DNA of 64,000 nt, taken from positions 8,750,142-8,814,141 of the forward strand of contig CM067555.1 in assembly GCA_034509755.1 (NCBI GenBank). Reading direction: 5' to 3'. Positions 23,151 through 32,970 of the stretch are shown here, piece by piece. The notes beneath the pieces are model-generated. The model did not search any database. It was given only the letters and a program-made list of their open reading frames with translations, and was not told where the DNA came from. Each line of letters starts with the position of its first letter. Position 1 is the first letter of the stretch. The stretch is from Anisodus tanguticus (lineage: Eukaryota > Streptophyta > Magnoliopsida > Solanales > Solanaceae). Made by a program: the position numbers and the translations under genes.

Positions 23151-24153
23151 GACTCCTGGCCGTGCTGGAACTGGGTTGTGCTTGTTGTGGTTGCGCGTTC
23201 TTTGGGCCCGGCGGCGATGGGCCGCCAATGCCGGGTATTGGGCATGGACCGTTGGTCGCCCCACCTGGCCGCCGGCGTAAACCGGCCTTTGGAGGGTGCG
23301 GGTTCCACTGCCATTGGCCCCACTGCTGGGCCCACGGTGGTGGTGGGCCACTGTACCCTGGATGGGACCCACCGCCTATTTGTTGATCACCACCACCAGA
23401 ACCGCCTCGTTTGCCCCCGCGGTTTTTGTTATTTTTGCGATTATTCTTGCCTCCACCATTATTATGGTTTTGGCCCGAATTATTAACAAAACCCGAAGGA
23501 CTAGGAGAGGATGCCACCATGACAACTGGGCTTGCTCCGATAGCCGCCTTTTTAGCCAAATCGGCTTCTTCCAACGTCAGCATGGAGCGGGCTTGATGAA
23601 AGTCGGGAAGAGGGTTGCTTTGGCGAAGGAGAGTACCAACACCATTATAGGCCTCCGAAAGACCGGCAACCAACTGTAGAACTAGAAGATTATTTGTTAC
23701 TGGTGCGCCAACATTACGGAGTTGATCCGCCAACTCCTTTAGTTTCTTGCAATATGCAGAAACGTTCGGAAATACGTCCATTCGAACGAGAGAGAATTCT
23801 TGCTCGAGTGTGACGACACGAGAATGTTGGTTGTCTTGGAATATGTCACGCAATCTATTCCATGCAGCCATAGCCGTGGTATCTGGCTCCATAATCGTCT
23901 GTAGAAGGTCCACTGAAATAGTGGTGTATATCCACCGAAGAACGGTAGCATCAAGTGTAATCCATAGCTCGGGATCCTCCGGGACGGGTCTAGCGGGAGG
24001 AATGATGTGATGAAGAACTTGATAAGATATAGCGTGAATTTTAAACAACTCCGCCCACGTTGCATATTGAACGTTTTCCATCTCAAGGACAATAGGGACA
24101 CTTAGCTTGATATTGGAAGCCGTGAGGGCAGGGTGAAAATTGTTCTTAGACAT
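22948..24153 (-). pseudogene. gag: copia Gag, nearly intact
   Basis: The likely start is the ATG at 24153 (MSKNNFHPALTASNIK); an open frame extends upstream to 24258 but lies in the leader. The core has LEMENVQYATWAELFKIH, AWNRLRDIFQDNQHSR, LVLQLVAGLSEAYNGVGTL and FHQARSMLTLEEADLAKK. In place of a CCHC knuckle there is a Gly/Asn/Lys-rich basic tail (KNNRKNNKNRGGKRGG) that could bind RNA. After about residue 300 the frame departs from that of protease, so a frameshift separates gag and pol. Confidence 0.9.
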
Positions 24154-24295
24154 ATTGAAAGAACAACGAAGGAGGTTAAATTTAAAAGAGGTTTTTGAGA
24201 GCGGAAGACAAAATTTTGGAGAGAAAACCCGAGGGGGGGGGGGGGTTCTCGGCCACAAGGCAAAAGTTGAGAGAAAACTTTTGTGTAGACCTAGT

Positions 24296-24307
24296 CTCTT
24301 GATACCA
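24296..24307 (-). other. primer-binding site (tRNA-iMet variant)
   Basis: The minus strand reads TGGTATCAAGAG right after the 5' LTR, close to TGGTATCAGAGC. Confidence 0.82.
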
Positions 24308-24701
24308 TGAAAGAAATAATCCCCTTTATTATTTTCATTAATTGAAAGGCTATATATACAAGTTACATATTTCCATAATAGGAAAAATCCTTTTCCTATT
24401 CTACTTCTAAATCCTTATTCTACCATAATTCTAACTATACAATTATGGTAAGTGTATAACACTAATTAAGGTATCCTTTTCCTTACAATATACTACAACT
24501 ATATATACCATATATACAATAACACATCAATTAGTTATCGTGTGCGGTGGCCGAAAGCCCCTCGCTTTAATATCTGTAAAAAGCCCACTGCTTTACTATC
24601 CTTTGGACCGGCCGAAAGCCCACTGCTTTGCTAGTGATATATATGTGATATACACTGTTGTATATTCAGTGTATATCACATGTATATTGCTCTGTTTAAC
24701 A
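24308..24701 (-). repeat. 5' LTR of the complete copia element
   Basis: 394 bp, plus-strand view TGAAAGAAATAATCCCC to CTGTTTAACA. It pairs with 19434-19833 and ends next to the right ATTCA. Confidence 0.93.
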
Positions 24702-24939
24702 ATTCAAATCATTTCCGTGGTTCGGTTATGAAGCTGAATCATTACTTGTTCCGGTGTGTATTGAGTTTCCTCTGCTGTCCGCTAAATTATTCTTTGAGGA
24801 AGTACTTATTTCAATTGCTTCTAAACCAAGTGTTGCAAATTTCGAATTTAAGTTGATTTTGTTCGAAACTCTCTATACTGAAACTCCAGCACAGTATTTT
24901 ACAATCAGATATTACAAATATCACATTTTTGTAATATAA

Positions 24940-25351
24940 AGTAAAAACTAAATTGTTTGGCAGGTCTAAAGATCTGTCTAATACTCAAATGTAAAGAGAA
25001 TAACATAACCTCAAAATATTTGTTTATTAAACAGTGTGCTGTGTGTCTTTGTTTCATAATACAACAATATAACGTATAACTTTTAATATAGACCACAAGA
25101 TATTTACCCGATCTATAAGTTGCAAGCCAAACCTTGGAAGAAAATAATGAAAGGACTTAACTTATGTATATTGACAACATAAATAATTTTTACACTATCA
25201 ATGTAATTTAACATGTTGTAAGTGACTTAGTCAACAACATCGTGAAGTTTATGGAATTTTTGATGATCAAGATCTCGGAAATCTTTGGTGGATTGAGACC
25301 TTTCAACTCAAGTCAACATGTTCATCACGTCCTTCTTGTTGTTATTGCTGG
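24940..25351. other. spacer, nothing recognised
   Basis: AT-rich DNA without supported features. Confidence 0.5.
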
Positions 25352-25697
25352 TGTAAAGAATGAATTTGGGCTTAACTCAACCCCAAAAGCTAGCTTGTAG
25401 GGTGAGGATTGTCCAAGTTCATATAAGGAGTCCATGTTTCCATTCCATTTCCGATGTGGGACTCTTAACACTCCCCCGCACGACCAGACCTCATTAACTG
25501 GAGCGTGAACAATATAATTTGGGGGCCCAACATTGACGAACAAAAAGTTGAAATGGGTCTGACTCTGATACCTACCATGTAAAGAATGGATCTTGGGCCT
25601 AACTCAACCTTAAAAGCTAGCTTATAAGGTGAGAATTGTTCAAATCCATATAAAGAGTTCATGTTCTCAACTCATTTCCGACGTTGGACTCTTAACA
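25352..25697 (-). mobile_element. complete TRIM (terminal-repeat retrotransposon in miniature), 346 bp
   Basis: Two ~120-bp terminal repeats (25352-25470 and 25578-25697), minus-strand TGTTAAGAGTCC to CATTCTTTACA, flank only 107 bp. Next to the right repeat the minus strand reads TGGTAGGTATCAGAGTCAG, a tRNA-Met primer site with a 4-bp insertion. Next to the left repeat it reads TGCGGGGGAG, a polypurine tract. There is no coding capacity, so mobility would depend on another element's enzymes. The flanks GCTGG and ATTTT do not match. Confidence 0.85.
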
Positions 25698-26516
25698 ATT
25701 TTAACTTAATCCACATTGATTCTTGAAAAAGAAAAGTGAAAAATATACATCGACCATTCTCCTTTTCTTTTCGGGACAAGAGATTGATTATTGTTTTTTA
25801 CTTATCGTCATCCTTAGTGTTTTGAGATATTTTAATGCCCTGATCTAATCCACGGACGCGCTTGAGGGATTGATTGGGCGTACATCACATGTGTACGGTT
25901 CAATTATTCTCCTTCCCTGGCATCTCAAACACCTCCCCCATTTTTTTTTCTTTTTGTTTTACTTACCAAAAAAGAAGTTGATTTTTTTAAGTCACTCATG
26001 GTATCCTAGATGTTAAAGATGAAAATTAAGAGAGATAGAGTTCAAATTCCAATATAGACAAAAAACATTTGATAATTTTTTTCTATTTACTTGGTGGACA
26101 GAATTACTCTCGATTATAAAAATACAATAAAGACAGTCGAGGGGTAAGCAAGTAAAGTTTGGATATTTGTTTTCCAGAATAGTTAAAGCTCAGCAAATTT
26201 TAAAAGATTTATTAATCTAAAGAAAAGATGATGTAATTGTTCTTTATGATTATATGTGCTGATCAGATCATGAGAATATAAGACGATTACTCTTTGATTT
26301 TGAATGTTGCGTTTTGATCTTATACTTAAAAAGAAGATAAAAGTAGAAGATAGAAAACAATCTCAACTAATTAGCCTCAAATTTTCATATATATACTTGA
26401 TGATTCATGCATGACACTTACCCACATTCAAATTCCATCAAAATGAGCAATACCATGAAGAAAAACCTTGAAAACTCAAAGGGTAATTAATCCTTTTATT
26501 TATTTTTTCTTGAACT
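25698..26516. other. 3' flank of the DUF3511 gene, no other gene
   Basis: AT-rich DNA; nothing supported apart from the presumed 3' untranslated region of the neighbouring minus-strand gene. Confidence 0.5.
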
Positions 26517-26810
26517 TCAAACACTATAACGAATATCACTAAATTTAGTCTTGATCCACTTGAAGCTCTCTCTCACAGTAGCTTTTACTTTACCTTCTGT
26601 TGTGAACATATTATAAGTTGCAATTCTCTTCTTCCTCTTTACCTCGGGATCATTTGTTATTGTTGGACCATTAAAAGTGTATGCATTTGCTTGATCATCT
26701 TGAAAATTCCCAAATTCACCAGAATAATTTGAAGATGAGTATTGTGGATAAGATCTGCTCTTTTCCATAACACTTCTTTCTTGTTTTTCTTCACCTTTTC
26801 TTGATTGCAT
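26517..26810 (-). CDS. DUF3511-family small plant protein
   Basis: The C-terminal half reads NDPEVKRKKRIATYNMFTTE, followed by GKVKATVRESFKWIKTKFSD. That is the signature of plant DUF3511 proteins: a basic RKKR run, then a short helical block with conserved Trp. Function unknown. The N-terminus is Ser/Tyr/Asn/Gln-rich. The frame is open to an ATG at 26885, but a TATATATA box (26865-26872) lies inside that extension, and a second TATA-like site is at 26894-26901. The transcript probably begins near 26840 and translation at the ATG at 26810 (97 residues) or 26768 (83 residues). Both lengths suit the family. No intron needed. No signal peptide or membrane segment seen. Confidence 0.8.
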   Translation of the reverse strand: MQSRKGEEKQERSVMEKSRSYPQYSSSNYSGEFGNFQDDQANAYTFNGPTITNDPEVKRKKRIATYNMFTTEGKVKATVRESFKWIKTKFSDIRYSV

Positions 26811-27110
26811 TTGTTTAACTATGGGGGAAATTTTATCTTTTCTTCTTTCTTGAAACTTTCGTAGTATATATAGTAAGTAGGGCATGCATGCTGACTATAT
26901 AATAGTGCATATAAAGTATTTCACATGCATAATCACTTAGCTTAGATTTGTTGTACATTTCATGTCTCTAAAAAGAGTGGAAAAATGAAAGTTGGCTTTG
27001 TTGGAAAGTAGATTATTATAGCTAGGCATGCATTCATCAATGAATGTAGTTTATCTTTTCTATGTCCTCCCAACACCCTTTTTTGGTGAGGGGGTGGTGT
27101 ATATATTGAT
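26811..27110 (-). promoter_or_regulatory. presumed promoter of the DUF3511 gene
   Basis: It contains TATATATA (26865-26872) and TATATAAT-like sequence (26894-26904). RY-type CATGCA(T) motifs lie at 26883-26890, 26923-26929 and 27027-27033. RY motifs are bound by B3-domain factors in seed genes; whether they act here is inference. Confidence 0.45.
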
Positions 27111-28363
27111 GTAACATTTTTCTTTCTTTTTCATTTTCCCCCAACTCTTTATTACAACTTTCCATTTGATATCAAACTATAACTCTTTGTGGTGTTACCA
27201 ATATAACTCATGATTATTTAATATTGAAATTTGATGAGTTCGATCTTTAAAATTCTTAGTACTGAATTCACTGTATCTTTAGAATTATAGTTTCAGGACC
27301 TAGTATTATTGAAATTTTATGACTTTTCACACACATACACACACAAAAATAACATCTGCCTCTGACTCTCATAATTCTTGAAATTAATTAAATTAGTATC
27401 TATCTTATAAAAACTAATAATAAACTAAATTGAAGTTGGATCGAGAGGCATGTAATATTAACTTAGGCTTGCCTAAGTTTCCCAAATGTTTCCTAACGTT
27501 AGGCAAAAAAATTCTTAGAAGATGTTGTGTGTAAGAAATTAAGAAAGTATGAATGGAGTGTGAGGGCCATGTGATAATGTTGGGAAGTAGGAGGGGTGTT
27601 TGTTACCCAGGCTGAAAATGATGAGAGCTAGTGAAGGTGATGGCGGTGGGGACTTTATGTATTAGAAAACGATGATATTTCCTATTATTTCCTTTGATCC
27701 ATATTATACTGTATTTTTAATTTAAACACACTCTTTAAGAAATTGCTTACCGTTTCAAAATAAGAAATGTTTTCACTAAATTCTTCTTAATTAAATCGTA
27801 TCAATTAAATATGACTTTTGATTAGGTAAACAGTCACTTATCTAAATAAGAATATATTTGAAGAAAAAAATAATTAACTCCTTCTTAATTATGTAAAAAA
27901 TTATCTATTTTAGATTAAATTATAAAAAATTAAAATGCCATATAATCTGAATCGAAAGTAAAAGTTAATATTGAGGGGTTTGGCTCTAATGGGTTCACAT
28001 GGTGATGGGCAATTCAACAATTCATGTGGGGGCCAAATTCACAATTATGTATTCTAAAAGGATAGGTTTTATTATGTGCTTTTAGAATAAAGGCAACAAA
28101 TAATGCAATTCCAATAAATAAAGGATATATAGTCCACATTTTGGTTTGTTTGTAGGGCCACTATAGTTGAAAGTAACATTTTGTTAATGGCCAACTTGTT
28201 TTATCAATTTTGCTTTTAAGCCTTTAGTTGAGTGAAAAGCCTTTATTTAAGAGGTAAGATTCACTTTATTTGCTTCTTTATCAGGCTAATCATCATTGCT
28301 AGAAGAATTATATTAGCGTGAATAACATGGATAGAAATTCACATTTGAATTCTTGCTAAATAT
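27111..28363. other. intergenic, no gene recognised
   Basis: AT-rich. A stretch at about 27690-27960 starts CCTTTGATCCATATTATAC and ends with GCCATATAATCTGAATCGAAAG, so it may be a decayed Stowaway-like MITE. The right end is the target duplication AATAT (28359-28363) of the next solo LTR. Confidence 0.4.
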
Positions 28364-29241
28364 TGTTGGAAATTTACTTTTGGTGGGGAGGTGCGTCCAC
28401 CCATATTTAATGAAATAAATACTAGTGTTCCGCATGTTGGAGGTTTTGTCTCTTCACACGTGCATAATCTACTAAGTGAGTAGATGACCGTATGGCCAAG
28501 AATCGTCAAATTTCGTAGAGAAATGAAAGAGATATTGGTCCACGAAGTAAGGTGTTTGAGGCGTGAAAATATGGTGTGGGACAAATCTACCACATCGGTG
28601 GAAAAAGGAAGAATTGCTCTCTTTATAAGTCTCTTAATTGGCTAAGGGTTTGGACCCCAAGGGGTAACCCATATGTTAAAGGAGGGAGGACCTAGATGTG
28701 CTTGGGTTCAAGGCTAAGCCCACACGCGCGCCGCCGCCGCTCGTCCGGTTAGGGTTGGGGTTGGCGTTGGGGGCGTTAGTGTGTTTTGGCAGTTGAGGAG
28801 TCCCTCCCACATGCTATATATTGATGCCTTTTGGCTCAATTGTTAGGGACGAAAAAAGATGAAAACACAAACATTAAACATATACACAGAAACTCTTCCT
28901 TCCTTTTCCATATCTTCAGCAAGTCGTTTCGTGTTTGTTTTCTTCGTCAGACTCAACTTATTTGCTTTGTAGTGTTGATTAAAGTGTTGTTTTATCTTGG
29001 GAGACTATTGCCCGTTAACGTAAAAGCATATATACGGGGCAATCTTGTCTTAAAGACAGAGTGTCATCACTCGACTCAGCACACAGTTGTAACAATCCAG
29101 ATTTAGTGTTTCTTGATTTCAGGTTATCAAGATTCAAGACTCAACAAGCTTGCGGCAGTTCTGAACATTGGCCTATTTGTTTATCCTTTCAAATACTTGT
29201 AATATTTATTTACTTCCTGTACTGCTTTACAATATCCAACA
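28364..29241 (+). repeat. solo LTR, family 'TGTTGGAAATT', copy E (878 bp)
   Basis: It starts TGTTGGAAATTTACT, ends TATCCAACA and is flanked by a perfect duplication AATAT (28359-28363 and 29242-29246). It is the shortest copy; it lacks the TTTGGTCCCTGAAG units and part of the zone before the TATA box. Closest to copy C. Confidence 0.92.
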
Positions 29242-29835
29242 AATATTTGAACAAAAGATTAGCAACTTTATTTCTACATTGTCTAGTTCACATGGTAAAA
29301 TAATACATTAATTATGGTATCGATGTCTTTGTTCATGCTTATTATTACTGTTGAAAATATGTAGATTTGCCATTGTGAAGCAATAATTAATTCTCAACAA
29401 ATCAGTAATTGTGAAAATTGAGAGAAATTGGGAATTGTTCAAGTAGAGGAGGATATAAGAAATTTCAATTGTTTTCAGATGCTTCATTCACACGTGTTCT
29501 AAAACATCACAATCTATATACTAATAAATCAAATGGAATCTTATGATTTTGAAGTTGCACACATTGTGTTCTAATTAACTTTTATATATTGTTATGCAGT
29601 ACCTCTTCCATCTGCCACCTATGGAAGGTGAAAAGAAATACTTTGCTTTTTTACGTTAATAGATTGGTTTATAATGTACTAGTTTTGATCTTTTGTTAAT
29701 GTGTTGATGATCGATGAAATAGGTTTGGTCCTTTGATTATATATTGAAAAATTAACACATGCTATTGTGTCAGTATTGTATTATATATTCGATGTTTTTG
29801 TATTATATTTGTTAAATGTTTGTTTTTACTCTATA
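29242..29835. other. spacer, nothing recognised
   Basis: AT-rich DNA without supported features. Confidence 0.5.
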
Positions 29836-29880
29836 AAGGAATATGTTACTTCATTTTATTGATTAATGATTTACAATATA

Positions 29881-31112
29881 TATAAGTTAGATGTGAAGAA
29901 TGTTTTCTTACATGGTGAACTTAAGGAGACCGTTTACATGCATCAGCCCTTGGGTTTTCGCGACTCCAAATATCCTCATCATGTCTGTTTATTGAAGAAG
30001 TCCTTGTATGGGCTTAAGCAGATCCCACGGGCTTGGTATAAGAGATTTGCAGACTATGTTTAGTCTATTGGGTTTTCGCACAGCCGGTCTGATAATTCAT
30101 TGTTCATATATCATCGTGGCACTTCCCTGGCTTATATTTTATTATATATGGATGATATTATCTTGACTGCCTCTACTGATGTGTTGCGCAAGTCTATCAT
30201 GACCATGCTCAGTTCAGAGTTTGTTATGAAAGACTTGGGGCCCTTGAGTTATTTTTTGGGGATTGTTGTCACGCGTCATGCAGATGGGTTATTTCTATCA
30301 CGACGAAAGTATGCAGGTGAGATCATTAAGCGAGTTGGTATGTCCTTATGCAAGTCTACTTCCACTCCAGTTGATACTAAACCCAAGTTAGGTGCTGCGG
30401 TTGGCTCACCGTATGAGGATATGATCCACTATCGCAGTCTTGCAGGGCACTTCAGTATCTTACCTTCACGAGACCTGATATTACCTATGTCATCCAGTAG
30501 GTGTGTTTGTTTATGCATGATCCTCGAGTTGAGCACATGAATGCGCTCAAACGCATCATCCGCTACTTACAAGGCACAATTGATTATGGGTTGCATCTAT
30601 ATCTGTCATCAGTCTCTACACTTGTCTTTTATACAGATGCTGATTGGGGTGATTGTCCGGACACCATACGCTCTACGTCTGGTTACTGTATGTTTCTTGG
30701 TGATAACTTGGTCTCATGGTCTGCCAAATGGCAGGTTACCTTATCCCGCTCTAGTGTAGAGGCCGAGTATCGAGGGGTGGCCAATGTGGTCTCTGAATCA
30801 TGTTGGTTACGTAATCTTCTCTTAGAGTTTCACTTTCTCATTCAAAAAGCTACCTTGGTTTATTGTGATAATGTTAGTGCAGTTTATCTTTTTGGCAATC
30901 CGGTTCAACATCAGCGGACTAAACATATTGAGATGAACATCCATTTTGTTTGCGAAAAGGTAGTTTATGGGCAAGTACGCGTCTTACATGCCCCTTCCAC
31001 GTATCAAATTGCAGACATCTTTACCAAAGGTCTTCCGTCAGTACTCTTTGAAGATTTTAGGGACAGTCTCAACGTACGAAGACCGCCCGCTATGACTGCA
31101 GGGGTGTATTAG
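29881..31112 (+). pseudogene. pol: copia RT and RNase H, partial
   Basis: RT: LDVKNVFLHGELKETVYM, KSLYGLKQIPRAWYKRF, then a stop at 30061. The frame continues with SDNSLFIYHRGTSLA and a catalytic box reading LYMDDIILTAS (YMDD instead of the more usual YVDD). A frameshift around 30450-30500 leads into RNase H: YTDADWGDCPD, SSVEAEYRG, HQRTKHIEMNIHF and QIADIFTKGLPS. The RNase H stop codon falls at the start of the LTR, as in the sibling copy at 40748. Confidence 0.9.
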
Positions 31113-31420
31113 TTATACCCGTGATATACATGGGTTTGTATGCCATGTATATCACGGTTTCACAAGGCAAAATTACCTTATGTGAAGCCGTGATATACAT
31201 GGTATACAAACCCGTGTATATCACGGTTTGTGGAAAAAATTTATTAGTGTAAATATTGTATTAAATTAGTCTTGTACACTTACCATAATTATAAGTTTCT
31301 TGTACAACTAGAATAGGATTTTGGGAATAGAATAGGAATAAGATTTTCCTATTGTGAAAAATTGTAAATTGTATATATATTCTTTCATTAATGAAAATAA
31401 TGAAGGGATTATTTCTTTCA
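31105..31420 (+). repeat. copia 3' LTR with nested palindrome
   Basis: It starts TGTATTAGTTATACC and ends ATTATTTCTTTCA. The U3 portion 31118-31230 is a long inverted repeat (see findings). The R/U5 side (CATTAATGAAAATAATGAAGG) matches the LTRs at 19434 and 40459. Confidence 0.88.
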
Positions 31421-32015
31421 AATCAATTTCATGCGATAAAGAAATTAATGTGTTACTTCTTCCTCTTCTTCTTTTAATGCCTTATGCAGGATTAATAAAA
31501 AAATATGTACACTAGATACTTAATATTCTCTCCTAACGAGAGTTCTCTATTAATTTGTGAAGAAGAACTTTGAAGGACCTGAAAACACCACTTAAGATCA
31601 TCGAATTTTTTATATCCATATTTGTATTTATTTCATTCGGGTGTTAAGTGGACTTTTGGAATTATCTTTAAGGATCTTGATTTTCAATGTTGGAGGAGTT
31701 TGGAGGTGATTTGAGGTGTATTTGAGATGATTTTAAAATTGAAAACTCGAGGTTGATGAAATGTCACCCACTATATATCCGTGTATATCAGTGTAAATCA
31801 CTTTGTTCGTTTATTTCATTTGTATCAGGTATATGTATATCAATGAAGATTTTTATGTGATATACACTTATATATACGATATACATCCCCAATCTTTTAT
31901 GTGACGTTTTTCATGTCTAAATTTTGACTCTAAATCAATCGAAATCACCCCCAATCTTTTTTCATTGTCTAGGTGTTTCCCATGTATCCCTACCACACCC
32001 ACTCAAATTATACTA
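31421..32015. other. spacer with further GTGATATACA-type palindromic motifs
   Basis: No gene. Between about 31776 and 31890, short CCGTGTATATCAGTG, GTATATCA and GTGATATACAC motifs recur. They are similar to the copia U3 palindromes but outside any recognised LTR; possibly a decayed LTR scrap. Confidence 0.45.
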
Positions 32016-32253
32016 CTCCCTCCGTCCCATTTTATAGGAAGGTCTTTGACTTGAAATAAAGTTTAAGAAATAAAGAAAGATTTTTTAAACTTGTGGTCTA
32101 AAACAACTCATAGAAATTTGTGTGGCATAAAATCATTTCATTAAAGGTATAAAAGTAAATTTAAAGTTGAATTATTACTAAATATAGTTTTGTGTCAATC
32201 TTTTTAGATTTACTAAAAAAGAAAGAGTGTCATATAAATTGAAACGGATGGAG
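32016..32253. mobile_element. Stowaway-like MITE, 238 bp
   Basis: The ends read CTCCCTCCGTCCCATTTTATA and, inverted, CTCCATCCGTTTCAATTTATA, with TA on both sides (32014-32015 and 32254-32255). Confidence 0.82.
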
Positions 32254-32685
32254 TACTAAAGTTTCATATCCGAGTTTAATTGCGATTTCAAGATTTGAAT
32301 TTTGATGAGATTTTGTCATTGATGAATTAAGAACATTTTTGTGGTACTAGCGTTGAAATTCAGTAATTTCAGAGGTGATGGGACCAAAAAAAGCAGTCCA
32401 ATAAGTGGTGGTTGCATAAAGCCCGCGGCATTGCTAAAATTCAAAATTTAGCTATATACTGTTTTTTTGGGTTACAATTGCTAAGCTTAATACTTAAGTA
32501 AAATCCTGACAATAGTTATTAGAAATGGTAGATACATATCAATTTTATCATTTCAAGATAACTCAGCAAATAATATCCTTCCCCAGCTGGTGATCCAACT
32601 TTCTACTGGTGCTCCTGAGAAAGATCTCATTAGACTTCTTTCAGCCCAAGAGTCCTTAATTTTTTACGCATAAATGGGCTCTTTA
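32254..32685. other. spacer, nothing recognised
   Basis: No supported feature between the MITE and the next copia LTR. Confidence 0.5.
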
Positions 32686-32836
32686 TGATAGAATAGGATA
32701 TTCGGTAATAATTATGTATATTTTGTATATGGTATTTAGTCATTATTTATCGTAATTATAGTCTAGGATTATGCTTGTATTATAGTATATTTACTACCAC
32801 TTTGAAATGAAATAATCAAGGAAAATATTTCTTACA
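32686..32836 (+). repeat. 5' LTR, 151 bp
   Basis: Very short LTR, paired with 37258-37416; the 3' copy carries an extra TGTGTATA-like insertion. The start resembles the LTR at 1247-1436. Confidence 0.88.
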
Positions 32837-32970
32837 TGGTATCAGATTCTAGGGAAAGATCCTAAACCCTAATACCTTCTCCCTTCCTTCACTTCACCGT
32901 AGACCGACACACACACACACACCCCCTCCTTTCTCTTTGTGCCGCCGACTCCCACCCACTTCCGTCAGCC

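Larger units (their letters stand above)
19434..24701 (-). mobile_element. structurally complete Ty1/copia element, 5,268 bp, target duplication ATTCA
   Basis: Perfect 5-bp duplications ATTCA (19429-19433 and 24702-24706) flank LTRs of 400 bp (19434-19833, the 3' LTR) and 394 bp (24308-24701, the 5' LTR). Inside, on the minus strand, are a primer site, gag, protease, integrase, RT, RNase H and a polypurine tract. The coding region carries at least three frameshifts and one stop, so it cannot move on its own, but the clean ends show a fairly recent insertion. Same family group as 29881-31420 and 40459-41993. Confidence 0.95.
19412..24893 (+). pseudogene. possible host exon split by a copia element
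   Basis: A plausible acceptor (TTTCAG, ends 19411) is followed by 22 bases of open frame to the copia insertion at 19434. Skipping the element and one ATTCA copy, the same frame continues at 24707 through sequence with normal protein composition (FPWFGYEAESLLVPV, then KPSVANFEFKLILFETLY). It reaches a possible donor at 24894 or a stop at 24939. I do not recognise the protein. Frame continuity across the target site and balanced composition support an exon. No neighbouring exons were found, so it may be a gene scrap. Confidence 0.4.
29836..31420 (+). mobile_element. 5'-truncated copia element with 3' LTR
   Basis: About 45 bp resembling the inner LTR end of the 1247-1436 family (GGAATATGTTAC to ACAATATATATA) are joined directly to RT coding sequence at about 29881. 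The copy then runs through RT, RNase H and a polypurine tract (GCAGGGG, 31098-31104) to a 316-bp 3' LTR (31105-31420). Gag, protease, integrase and the 5' LTR are missing. Confidence 0.85.

Noticed and set aside
23019..23679. Plus frames of 111-155 codons
   Set aside because: Antisense of the Gly-rich gag tail; GC-rich reading on the opposite strand.
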